Shown piece after piece: positions 7,463 to 14,563 of a DNA stretch of 18,055 nucleotides; the stretch's first letter is position 1; every line of letters starts with the position of its first letter. Source of the stretch: Nitrospirota bacterium (lineage in GTDB: Bacteria; Nitrospirota; Thermodesulfovibrionia; Thermodesulfovibrionales; SM23-35). The stretch spans positions 1 to 18,055 of the forward strand of contig JAOUJR010000005.1 in the NCBI GenBank assembly GCA_029883145.1, written 5' to 3'. The translations under genes and the position numbers were made by a program. The notes beneath the pieces are model-generated. The model worked only from the letters and a program-made list of their open reading frames with translations. It made no database searches and was not told the DNA's origin.

Positions 7463-8554
7463 TCAGGATCTCAGCATTTCTTTTAACACTTTCTTATTCA
7501 ACCCTTTATATATCTTCACATTCCCTATCCTTTCGGGCAGGATGAACTTCAACTCTCCTGCAATTGCTTTTTTGTCAAGCTGGATGGATGAAAGAATATT
7601 TTTTATATCTATACCAGCTGGCATCTCTGAGGGGAGGCCGTATGACTCAATGAGAGACTTTATCCTTACTACTTTATTATTATCAATAAACTTGAGCATA
7701 GTGGAGAGCCTTGCCTCAAGACACATTCCTATTGCAACCGCCTCTCCGTGGAGGTATCTTTTGTATCCTGTGACAGTCTCTATTGCATGGCCAATGGTAT
7801 GACCATAATTCAATATTGCCCTTAACCCGGATTCTCTCTCATCCTTTGAAACAACTTCTGCCTTAATCTCGCATGACCGTTTGATTATATGAACTAATGA
7901 GTCCCTATCAAGGCTGAGAATTTTATTCCTGTTGAGTTCTAAAAAATCAAACAACTTCTCATCCCATATCACGCCATATTTAATCACCTCAGCAAGTCCT
8001 GCACGCAGTTCTCTGAGAGGCAATGTCTTTAAGGTAGCCACATCAATCCAGACAAGTTTCGGTTGCCAGAAAGTACCAATCATATTTTTACCGAGTTTAT
8101 GATTCACGCCTGTTTTGCCTCCAACAGAACTATCTACCTGAGCAAGGAGCGTTGTGGGAACCTGGATATAGGAAATTCCTCTCATATAAGTGGATGCCGC
8201 AAATCCGGTGATATCGCCAACAACACCACCGCCGAGTGCGATAAGAGCTGATGATCGGTCAAGTTTAGCCTTAAGGAGTTCATCATAAATATGTTGTATC
8301 CAGAGGAGGTCTTTGTACTCTTCACCGTCTGGTATCGTTACAGTGATTGCATTAAATCCGGCATTTTTAATCGAGTCTGAAACCCGTTTACCATATAAAG
8401 GATAAACTTTTGGATTGCTTATAATTGCAATTCTTGGACTCAAGCCAAAAGATTTAAGATTGTCCCCAAGCCTATCGAGGATATTGCTCCCGATAGAAAT
8501 ATCATAACTTCTCTCACCGAGTGCAACCCTTATTTTTTCTGTTGTCTTTTTCAT
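7463..8554 (-). CDS. aroB: 3-dehydroquinate synthase
   Basis: This NAD- and metal-dependent enzyme cyclises DAHP to 3-dehydroquinate, step two of the shikimate pathway. The length of 363 is normal. Motifs visible are the nucleotide-binding IPDGEEYKD and ALGGGVVGDITGFAASTYMRG, VPTTLLAQVDSSVGGKTGVNH, FWQPKLVWID, LRELRAGLAEVIKYG, the metal-ligand regions NYGHTIGHAIE and HGEAVAIGM, and DKKAIAGELKFILP. The ATG at 8554 fits the family N-terminus (IRVALGERSYDISIG), although no clear Shine-Dalgarno is seen. aroK lies upstream on the same strand; copy C of the structured element, antisense, occupies most of the 159-base gap. Confidence 0.97.
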   Translation of the reverse strand: MKKTTEKIRVALGERSYDISIGSNILDRLGDNLKSFGLSPRIAIISNPKVYPLYGKRVSDSIKNAGFNAITVTIPDGEEYKDLLWIQHIYDELLKAKLDRSSALIALGGGVVGDITGFAASTYMRGISYIQVPTTLLAQVDSSVGGKTGVNHKLGKNMIGTFWQPKLVWIDVATLKTLPLRELRAGLAEVIKYGVIWDEKLFDFLELNRNKILSLDRDSLVHIIKRSCEIKAEVVSKDERESGLRAILNYGHTIGHAIETVTGYKRYLHGEAVAIGMCLEARLSTMLKFIDNNKVVRIKSLIESYGLPSEMPAGIDIKNILSSIQLDKKAIAGELKFILPERIGNVKIYKGLNKKVLKEMLRS

Positions 8555-8583
8555 TTTTAATCCAGACTTTTTTCAGGTTTTAC

Positions 8584-8685
8584 TTGACAGGGGGTAACCT
8601 TTGAGCGGTTTTGGTCGATCCGACAACCTCGGAGACCCAACTGGATCTTGGGACGAGAATGAGCGATGGGGTTATCCCCTGTCAA
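8584..8685 (+). ncRNA. Structured three-branch element, copy C (candidate RNA)
   Basis: The outer helix pairs 8584-8601 with 8668-8685 in about 18 pairs, including G-U pairs on this strand. Inside are GAGCGGTTTT (8603-8612), a second arm GTCG (8614-8617) with CGAC (8621-8624), the core CCTCGGAG (8627-8634), a third arm CCCAA (8636-8640) with TTGGG (8648-8652) and a 7-base loop, then CGAGAATGAGCGA (8654-8666). GGATC in that loop (8643-8647) is complementary to GATCC (8617-8621) of the second arm. It sits between aroK and aroB but reads opposite to them. Confidence 0.68.
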
Positions 8686-8713
8686 TATCATTAGCATTTG
8701 TGAATAATACAGA

Positions 8714-9223
8714 TTAACCTTCATCTTTTATTCTCTCTATTATTTCCTCTGTAATCTGTAAAGGGGTTTTATCATTTGTATTTATTATTATATCTGCCTT
8801 TTCATAGAATGGTTTTCTAAAATTCAAAAGCCCCTTTATTTTTTTGAGAGGATTTTCCACTTGAAGCAAAGGGCGGTCACTATTATGACTTGTTCTTCTG
8901 AGGATTGTCTCGGGAGTCGCAGTAAGACAGACAATAACCCCATTGTTTCTTAACACATCCATATTTTCCTGCTTCAATACAACACCACCACCTGTAGAAA
9001 TAATGACATTTTTATTTTCAGAAATCTTCTTTATCATTTCTGTCTCAATCTCTCTGAACCTCGGCTCACCAAACTTTTTGAATATAGTATTAATGGTCAT
9101 CTTCTGAGATTTCTCTATCTCTGTATCTACATCAATTAACTTCATGTGAAGGAGTCGCGAAAGTTCCCTTCCCACTTCTGTTTTACCTGTTCCCATAAAG
9201 CCTGTAAGGATAATATTTTTCAA
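8714..9223 (-). CDS. aroK: Shikimate kinase
   Basis: This enzyme phosphorylates shikimate at the 3-hydroxyl with ATP. Motifs are the Walker A loop GFMGTGKTEVG (about residues 8-18), the shikimate-binding IDVDTEIE, FGEPRFREIE, the STGGGVVL glycine loop, the lid Arg in NSDRPLLQ, and the adenine-proximal RKPFYEKADIII. I place the start at a TTG (9223-9221), giving 169 residues, a normal length that begins directly at KNIILTGFMG. The frame extends to a TTG at 9262, but those 13 residues are translated from the palindromic repeat at 9239-9309, which reads into the gene's 5' side. It is probably cotranscribed with aroB. Confidence 0.93.
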   Translation of the reverse strand: MKNIILTGFMGTGKTEVGRELSRLLHMKLIDVDTEIEKSQKMTINTIFKKFGEPRFREIETEMIKKISENKNVIISTGGGVVLKQENMDVLRNNGVIVCLTATPETILRRTSHNSDRPLLQVENPLKKIKGLLNFRKPFYEKADIIINTNDKTPLQITEEIIERIKDEG

Positions 9224-9238
9224 ATGGTATCCCTTTTC

Positions 9239-9309
9239 GTCATTGCGAGCGAAGCGAAACAATCCCTTTCTTCTTGAGATTGCTTCGGCACACTATGCCC
9301 CGCAATGAC
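9239..9309. repeat. Dispersed palindromic repeat (GTCATTGCG ends)
   Basis: Perfect 9-bp terminal inverted repeats GTCATTGCG and CGCAATGAC bound a 71-bp unit. Inner arms GCGAAACAATC and GAGATTGCTTCGG also pair, with one mismatch. I recognise this type (CATTGCGAGCGAAGCG...GCAATCTC) as a palindromic repeat seen scattered in many bacterial genomes; that is memory, not a search. Only one copy is in this window. It separates the divergent aroK and mnmA genes and may affect the aroK 5' end. Confidence 0.7.
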
Positions 9310-9381
9310 ACTCTTTCGTTTTTTTTAATTTTTATATTGTAGTAGTTACAAGACCAGAGGTCAATCTGTTATATTTAAATT

Positions 9382-10545
9382 ATGTCAAAAGTCCTTGTAG
9401 GAATGAGCGGAGGCGTTGACTCCTCTGTCGCTGCATATCTTTTGAAAGAGAACGGATATGAGGTAGAAGGGCTAAGCCTTATTCTGTGGGAAGGAAAAAG
9501 CCAGAAAGACTTTACCACATGCTGTTCACTTCAGGCAATGGTGGAAGCGTCAAAGACTGCCTGTCAAATTGGTATTCCCCACAGCACAATCGATGTAAGA
9601 GATTATTTTACAGAGAAGGTAATAGAGCCGTTTATTGATGCGTATGTCACAGGTTTAACTCCTAATCCCTGTATATTATGCAACAGATTTATCAAGTTCC
9701 CTTTTCTCTTGAAGGAAGCAGAAAAAAGAGGTGCTGACTCTATTGCCACAGGACACTATGCAAGGGTTGAACCAGCACAGAGCAAAGGGCATGGAGCAAA
9801 GAGTCTACATAATAATCCAACATTCAACATTCAACATTCTATAAAAGGTAACGAGTTATCAAACAAAGAACCCATAACCCATTATTTACTCAAAAAGGGA
9901 ATTGATCCTAAAAAAGACCAGTCATATGTTCTCTATGTCTTAAGGCAGGAAGAACTCAAAAAGCTCACTTTGCCTCTCGGCTATTACAGAAAAGATGCAG
10001 TCAGGAAGATGGCGGAAGAGCTTAACCTTTCAGCGGTAAAAAGGGCCGAGAGCCAGGAGATATGCTTTATCGAAGACAGGAATTATTTTAAATTCATTGA
10101 GAAACTTTCTCCTATTGCTGGGAACCCAGGCCCTATCATCGATATGACAGGGAAGATGATAGGGATGCACAAGGGAATCTATGGATATACTGTTGGTCAA
10201 AGAAAAGGTCTGGGGATATCTTCGCCAAAACCTTTATATGTGGTAAAGATAGATGCAGTGAAAAATACTGTATATGTTGGCTTCCAAGATAATGCAAAGA
10301 AAAAGGAGTTTTTTGTCAAAAACCTAAACTGGCTTGTCCCACCATTTTCTGAAACATTTAGGGCATCTGTAAAGGTGCGCTCCATGATGAAAGACAAGCC
10401 GGCAACTATCACCTATCATGCATCAAGGAGCATTGCTCACCTTGTTTTTGATGAACCACAGTGGGCTCCTGCACCAGGTCAGAGTGCGGTATTTTATGAC
10501 GGGGACATCGTAATCGGGGGAGGAGTAATTAAAATACCAGCCTGA
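9382..10545 (+). CDS. mnmA: tRNA-specific 2-thiouridylase
   Basis: This enzyme thiolates U34 of Lys, Glu and Gln tRNAs in the cytoplasm, using ATP and a relayed sulfur. Motifs are the PP-loop GMSGGVDSSVAAYLL (Ser9-Ser15), the nucleophile Cys97 in TPNPCILCN, ATGHYARV, DPKKDQSYVLYVL, the second catalytic Cys228 in ESQEICFIED, and YTVGQRKGLGI. The two cysteines are 131 residues apart, against 97 in E. coli (Cys102 and Cys199, from memory). The extra 34 or so lie between GHYARV and LLKKGIDPKKDQS, where the DNA carries 7-bp tandem repeats (9780-9838). The product is 387 residues. No clear ribosome site precedes the ATG; a TATATT box at 9370-9375 makes a very short leader possible. Its 3' end overlaps the convergent kinase gene by 17 bases. 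Confidence 0.96.
   Translation: MSKVLVGMSGGVDSSVAAYLLKENGYEVEGLSLILWEGKSQKDFTTCCSLQAMVEASKTACQIGIPHSTIDVRDYFTEKVIEPFIDAYVTGLTPNPCILCNRFIKFPFLLKEAEKRGADSIATGHYARVEPAQSKGHGAKSLHNNPTFNIQHSIKGNELSNKEPITHYLLKKGIDPKKDQSYVLYVLRQEELKKLTLPLGYYRKDAVRKMAEELNLSAVKRAESQEICFIEDRNYFKFIEKLSPIAGNPGPIIDMTGKMIGMHKGIYGYTVGQRKGLGISSPKPLYVVKIDAVKNTVYVGFQDNAKKKEFFVKNLNWLVPPFSETFRASVKVRSMMKDKPATITYHASRSIAHLVFDEPQWAPAPGQSAVFYDGDIVIGGGVIKIPA
9780..9838 (+). repeat. Heptamer-repeat insertion inside mnmA
   Basis: Two blocks of 7-bp repeats are visible. GAGCAAA at 9780-9786 and 9794-9800 flank a degenerate unit GGGCATG at 9787-9793. Three exact tandem copies of CAACATT follow at 9818-9838. The block encodes about residues 133-153, within the segment that is extra compared with the family, and does not break the frame. 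Confidence 0.8.
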
Positions 10546-11455
10546 GTACATCAGGTACTATTTCGACCTTCACTGGTGTCATACCAAAATAATCACCATC
10601 TATCTGTACATGGGCATCGCCTTTAACCTCTATGTCTGTTGCCTTTATGTACTCTACATCCTTAAAACGCAGATGTTTTCCCAATACTATGCCGAAGAGA
10701 TACCTGATGATGTCTAAACGATTTCTGCCCTTAAAGAGGCAGATATAAAAAAATGGATCAGTAAGTTTTGCATCAGGTGTTATCTTGAAATTCCCTCCAT
10801 ATTTTGCTGCATTACCTATGATTGCAGAATAGCCAGAATATGTCTTACCATTAATATCAAAAGTTAATTTACCAGGATTAAATTTTGACAGGGTCTTTAA
10901 TCCACTACAAATATAGGTACCTTTACCCGAAAATTTTTTGAAGGTCTCATTTATACCGAATACTGCCTCACCATCAAATCCGATGCCTGCCATTAATACA
11001 AAGTAACGGGTGACGAGTGATGAGCGATGAGTAACATGGTTTTTCTGCGCTCTTTCGTTTTCGGCGGCTGGAGTCTGGATTATTCTCCCGAGAGAGATAA
11101 TCTGAGGAATGCTGCTCACAGCAATTTCCAGGGCACCTTTTACATTTTCTGGAATATTTATTTCCTTCGCAAGCACATTTGTGGTACCAAGAGGCAGAAT
11201 CGCTAAAGGAATTTCTGAGCCCACCATACCATTCACCACTTCATTAATTGTGCCATCCCCACCAGCTGCGATAATGAGAGATGGTGATTTTTCTATTGCC
11301 TCTTGTGCAAAACTTTCTGCATCACCCCTCTGACATGTGGACAGTACCTCTACGTGATACCCCCTTGAAACAAGAAAATGAGACGCTTGTGCTATTTTTT
11401 TGTCAGATGCTTGTTTTGCGGTAGGATTATTGATAAGAACGATTGAGGATTTCAT
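10529..11455 (-). CDS. Diacylglycerol/lipid kinase-family protein (YegS/DgkB-like)
   Basis: This 308-residue protein carries the diacylglycerol kinase catalytic motif AAGGDGTINEVVNGM (GGDGT at residues 65-69), the N-terminal VLINNPTA strand, LPLGTTNVLAKEI, and the second-domain marks MAGIGFDGEAVFG and YGGNFKITPDAKLTDP. It probably phosphorylates a lipid at the membrane surface; the substrate cannot be read from sequence. I start at the ATG 11455 rather than the adjacent TTG 11458. The start lies within bioW, so the two are probably coupled. Between ISLGRII and YFVLMAG there are about 23 extra residues whose DNA contains 7-bp repeats (11003-11037). The 3' end overlaps convergent mnmA. Confidence 0.9.
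   Translation of the reverse strand: MKSSIVLINNPTAKQASDKKIAQASHFLVSRGYHVEVLSTCQRGDAESFAQEAIEKSPSLIIAAGGDGTINEVVNGMVGSEIPLAILPLGTTNVLAKEINIPENVKGALEIAVSSIPQIISLGRIIQTPAAENERAQKNHVTHRSSLVTRYFVLMAGIGFDGEAVFGINETFKKFSGKGTYICSGLKTLSKFNPGKLTFDINGKTYSGYSAIIGNAAKYGGNFKITPDAKLTDPFFYICLFKGRNRLDIIRYLFGIVLGKHLRFKDVEYIKATDIEVKGDAHVQIDGDYFGMTPVKVEIVPDVLRLVF
11003..11037 (-). repeat. Heptamer-repeat insertion inside the lipid kinase-like gene
   Basis: Five consecutive degenerate 7-bp units fill 35 bases; on the plus strand they start GTAACGG, GTGACGA and continue with variants such as GTGATGA. On the coding strand they fit the consensus ACNCRTY. They encode about residues 140-151 (HVTHRSSLVTRY region) in the extra segment of the protein. 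Confidence 0.72.
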
Positions 11456-12248
11456 CAAGTGACATTATACCCTTACATAAAGCGACTTTTCCAACTATCA
11501 CAGGCCTTCTTTCAAGATAGTCTATGATATATTCGGTATCTGCTCCTTCTCTTACAAAGAATGCCCTTCCTCCATTCTTGCTCCCCTTGGGTTTAATATC
11601 GGGTATTCTCACATATCCAAAAATTTTAGATGCCACATAGCCCGTTGTGTAGTCTGGGTCATCAGAAACACATAATTCCGCAATTACATCCTTACATGAT
11701 GTAACTTTTGATGCAAGGATAATAGCCTCTTTTACAGTATCTGTATTAATCCCGTGTCGTGAGAGCTTTGCTGAAAGTACTTTCAATGCTGGTTTGTTCA
11801 TTCCGAGCCTGGATACCCTAATCCCCCTTTCTCTATCTGGTTCAAGACGATTGCCATTTTTTGCGGTGATGAGTGCTGCACCCCTCATACCACCTTTTTT
11901 AATTAATGCAAAAGCCTTTTGAATAGCCTTTTTTGAAATCCCTAATGATTGAAGTGTCCTGATTATACTGTTTTCCGCTTCTGTGGGTGAATTATTGTTA
12001 ATTGTCGCCACAGGTAATGCTGAGATTGTTAGAGGATTTTGTCTTATATCTTCGATTGTAACTACAACAGTATCAGGCATTCCCTTTGGATGATGGAGTG
12101 CTCTTTCAATATAGTTCTTCACAATCTTGTGAATTTCTGATTTCTTGTAGAGTCCTTCAGCACCAGAAATATGAATCTCGGTGGATCTCACGTTTCGAGT
12201 TTTGACTTTCTGTGAGGCTCTCATCCTAATGCTTAACAGATTTTTCAT
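11427..12248 (-). CDS. bioW: 6-carboxyhexanoate-CoA ligase (pimeloyl-CoA synthetase)
   Basis: BioW activates pimelate to pimeloyl-CoA with ATP and CoA, giving the precursor used by BioF in biotin synthesis. The 273-residue product matches the family: YSxRMRAS-like start (LLSIRMRAS), HISGAEGLY at residues 27-35, YIERALHHPKGMPDTVVVTIEDI, RGAALITAKNGNRLEPDRERGIRVSR, LASKVTSCKDVIAELCVSDDPDYTTGYVAS, GYVRIPDIKPKGSKNGGRAFFV and a final YLERRPVIV. The SIRMRAS match supports the ATG at 12248. No other biotin gene is in the window. It follows mqnC by 17 bases and overlaps the lipid kinase-like gene by 29 bases, so it is part of that operon. Confidence 0.93.
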   Translation of the reverse strand: MKNLLSIRMRASQKVKTRNVRSTEIHISGAEGLYKKSEIHKIVKNYIERALHHPKGMPDTVVVTIEDIRQNPLTISALPVATINNNSPTEAENSIIRTLQSLGISKKAIQKAFALIKKGGMRGAALITAKNGNRLEPDRERGIRVSRLGMNKPALKVLSAKLSRHGINTDTVKEAIILASKVTSCKDVIAELCVSDDPDYTTGYVASKIFGYVRIPDIKPKGSKNGGRAFFVREGADTEYIIDYLERRPVIVGKVALCKGIMSLDEILNRSYQ

Positions 12249-12265
12249 GGTAGATGTAAATAGTT

Positions 12266-13423
12266 CTAAAAATATCGAATAATTTTATAGTATGTATCCC
12301 TCTGTGCTGGTCTGAAGCCAGCATCTTTAATTGCCTTGACGATATCTTCTTTGGACACTCTGTAACTCACACCTGTTGAGGCGACCACATTCTCTTCAAT
12401 CATTGTAGAACCAAAATCATTCGCACCAAATCGTAAAGCAACCTGTGCAAGTTTAAGCCCCTGGGTGACCCACGATGCCTGTATATTTTTAATATTGTCG
12501 AGATAGAGCCTTGAGAGGGCAAGCACTCTTAAATACTCAACGGCAGTAGCAGGATAAATCCGTGATGCGTGAGGCGTAATGTGTGATGAGTGTTTTCCTA
12601 ACTTATGCCTGATGACTTTTGTCTGTTGACTAAGTTCTGTATTTCCGGGTTGAAAACTCCATGGGATAAATGCGGTAAACCCGCCTGTTTTATCCTGTAA
12701 GCTTCTCACCGCATCGAGATGCTCAATAATATCCTCTGGCTTTTCGATGCTTCCGAACATCATTGTTGCAGTTGTCCTCATGCCAAGTCTGTGTGCTTCT
12801 TCCATGACCTTAAGCCACCTGCCGGATTTAATCTTCCTCGGGCTGATTATCTCTCTTACCCTGTCAGAGAGAATCTCTGCTCCGCCTCCAGGAACAGAAT
12901 CAAGTCCTGCATCCTTGAGGAGTGTTAATGTCTCCCGTATCGTCAAATGAGACCTATCTGCGATATAGCATATCTCTGGAGGAGAGAAGCCATGTATGTT
13001 TATATTAAATCTGCTTTTAATCTCATGAAGCAGGTTTATGTAATAGGTAATATCAAGACGGGGATGTAATCCTCCCTGAATGAGTATCTGAGTGCCTCCT
13101 AAGTTTATGGTCTCTTCTATCTTTCTGAAAAGTTCATTTTTACTGAGGAGGTATGCCTCTGGGTCACCTTCATCTTTCCAGAAGGCACAGAAGCGGCATC
13201 TGTTTATGCAGATATTTGTATAGTTAATATTCCTGTCCACAATGAATGTGACGATGCCTTCAGGATGCAGACTTTTTCTCACATCATCAGCCATATGGCC
13301 AAGATCAAGTAAATCAGCATCCTTGAATACCCTCAAGCCTTCTTTTTTCGTGAGGCGATTAATGTTTTTCTTTACTGGTTTATTTTTCACTTTTAACTTT
13401 TCTATAGAACGAATCCCTTTCAA
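12266..13423 (-). CDS. mqnC: Cyclic dehypoxanthinyl futalosine synthase
   Basis: This radical SAM enzyme cyclises dehypoxanthine futalosine in the futalosine route to menaquinone. The cluster motif is CINRCRFC (Cys72, Cys76, Cys79). Other marks are NYTNICINRC, ILIQGGLHP, HGFSPPEI, PGGGAEI, TATMMFGSIE, FIPWSFQPGNTEL (typical of MqnC rather than MqnE), ASWVTQGLKLAQVALRFGANDFGSTMIEENVV. The start is a TTG at 13423 behind GGGAAG, and 44 bases overlap the end of mqnE. Between GNTELSQQ and ATAVEYLR are about 20 extra residues encoded partly by 7-bp repeats (12561-12595). The 385-residue length is accordingly a little above the usual. Confidence 0.95.
   Translation of the reverse strand: MKGIRSIEKLKVKNKPVKKNINRLTKKEGLRVFKDADLLDLGHMADDVRKSLHPEGIVTFIVDRNINYTNICINRCRFCAFWKDEGDPEAYLLSKNELFRKIEETINLGGTQILIQGGLHPRLDITYYINLLHEIKSRFNINIHGFSPPEICYIADRSHLTIRETLTLLKDAGLDSVPGGGAEILSDRVREIISPRKIKSGRWLKVMEEAHRLGMRTTATMMFGSIEKPEDIIEHLDAVRSLQDKTGGFTAFIPWSFQPGNTELSQQTKVIRHKLGKHSSHITPHASRIYPATAVEYLRVLALSRLYLDNIKNIQASWVTQGLKLAQVALRFGANDFGSTMIEENVVASTGVSYRVSKEDIVKAIKDAGFRPAQRDTYYKIIRYF
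12561..12595 (-). repeat. Heptamer-repeat insertion inside mqnC
   Basis: Four clear degenerate 7-bp units, then a partial one, occupy this stretch; on the plus strand the first two are CGTGATG and CGTGAGG. On the coding strand they fit the same ACNCRTY-like consensus as the repeats in the lipid kinase-like gene. They encode about residues 277-288 (HSSHITPHASRI region). Confidence 0.72.
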
Positions 13424-14456
13424 CAGGAATCTTCCCTGCCCTCTTTATTAAATAAATGAGTTGTTCCGGTGTCATTGATTCTCCGGAAAGGGCACCTGCT
13501 GAATGGGTAATCTTTTCTTCAATGACTGTACCGCTCAGGTCACTTGCTCCAAAATGAAGTGCAAGCTGGGATATCTTTTCTCCAAGCATAATCCAGTAGG
13601 CAGTGATATGAGGAAAATTATCAAGTACAATTCTGCTCACCGCAATGGTCTTAAGGTCATCTATGCCAGATGAATAAAAGCCTCCTATTTCAGTACCCTT
13701 TGGATGATAGGAAAGGGGAATGAATGCCTGAAAGCCTCCTGTTATGTCCTGGAGTTCTCTGAGTCTGAACAGATGCTCAACACGGTGCTCATAGTTTTCG
13801 ATGTGTCCATAGAGCATCGTTGCATTTGTCTTAATGCCTGACCTGTGTGCTGTCTCAATTACTTTGAGCCATCTCTCTCCCGAAATCTTTTCAGGACAGA
13901 GTCTGCTCCTTATTCTGCTGTCGAATATTTCTGCGCCTCCTCCTGGCATCAGGTCAAGGCCATGTTTTTTTAAGACAATAAACGTCTCTTCAAGACTGAG
14001 GCCACTGATTCTTGACATATAATCTACCTCTACCGCGGTAAATGCCTTTATATGAATTTCAGGAAATTTCCTTTTTATTTCTAAAAGCATCTCCAGGTAA
14101 TATTCGAACGGCCAGTCAGGGTGGAGCCCACCCACAATGTGAACCTCACTAATAGTTTTAAGATGAGAATTGAGTGCACGAATTCTTTTAAGTATTTCTT
14201 CTAATGTGAGTTCAAATGCACCTTCTTCTCCCTTTGAACGGCTGAAGGCGCAAAACCTGCACCGGTTGACACAGATGTTTGTGGGAGTTACATGCCTGTT
14301 TCTGATAAAAGACACCTTTTTGCCGTTCTTTTTCTCAGCTACACTCGAAGCAAGGGCTCCAAGGGAAAAGATGTCATCTGATTTAAATAATTCGAGTGCC
14401 TCATCCCGGGATACCCTTTTGCCTGAAAATACCCTATCTCTAATCTTTACAAGCAT
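13380..14456 (-). CDS. mqnE: Aminodeoxyfutalosine synthase
   Basis: This radical SAM enzyme joins 3-[(1-carboxyvinyl)oxy]benzoate to an SAM-derived adenosyl group, an early step of futalosine-type menaquinone synthesis. The cluster motif is CVNRCRFC (Cys62, Cys66, Cys69). RNRHVTPTNICVNRC, EVHIVGGLHPDWPFEYY, HIKAFTAVEVDY, MPGGGAEIFD, NATMLYGHIENYEHRV and FIPLSYHPKGTEIG separate it from MqnC. I use the ATG at 14456 (358 residues) instead of the TTG two codons earlier. It is the first gene of the minus-strand run mqnE-mqnC-bioW-lipid kinase and is divergent from the methyltransferase gene, with a 107-base gap. Confidence 0.95.
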   Translation of the reverse strand: MLVKIRDRVFSGKRVSRDEALELFKSDDIFSLGALASSVAEKKNGKKVSFIRNRHVTPTNICVNRCRFCAFSRSKGEEGAFELTLEEILKRIRALNSHLKTISEVHIVGGLHPDWPFEYYLEMLLEIKRKFPEIHIKAFTAVEVDYMSRISGLSLEETFIVLKKHGLDLMPGGGAEIFDSRIRSRLCPEKISGERWLKVIETAHRSGIKTNATMLYGHIENYEHRVEHLFRLRELQDITGGFQAFIPLSYHPKGTEIGGFYSSGIDDLKTIAVSRIVLDNFPHITAYWIMLGEKISQLALHFGASDLSGTVIEEKITHSAGALSGESMTPEQLIYLIKRAGKIPVERDSFYRKVKSEK

Positions 14457-14525
14457 AGACAATTATAAATCAAAATGTATCTGAAAGACCAAATCAGAGG
14501 TTAAAAGGATTATTGCATGAGAGGG

Positions 14526-14554
14526 TTGACATAGTATAAGGCAGGGTTTACTGT
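14526..14554 (+). promoter_or_regulatory. Weak candidate promoter for the methyltransferase gene
   Basis: A perfect TTGACA (14526-14531) is followed after 17 bases by TACTGT (14549-14554), which matches the -10 consensus at only three positions. Transcription would begin near 14561, leaving almost no leader before the ATG at 14564; this favours either leaderless translation or the later ATG at 14576. Confidence 0.3.
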
Positions 14555-14563
14555 ATCCCTTAA

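Noticed and set aside
11865..11890. A GATGAGTG-like string in bioW as a fifth heptamer insertion
   Set aside because: It encodes RGAALITAKNG, which is conserved native BioW sequence, and there is no 7-bp periodicity.
13380..14456. The two adjacent radical SAM genes as duplicated copies of one function (for example both CofG/CofH-like)
   Set aside because: One has FIPWSFQPGNT and QGGLHP (MqnC) and the other VGGLHP with FIPLSYHPKGTE (MqnE); they fit the two distinct steps of the futalosine route.
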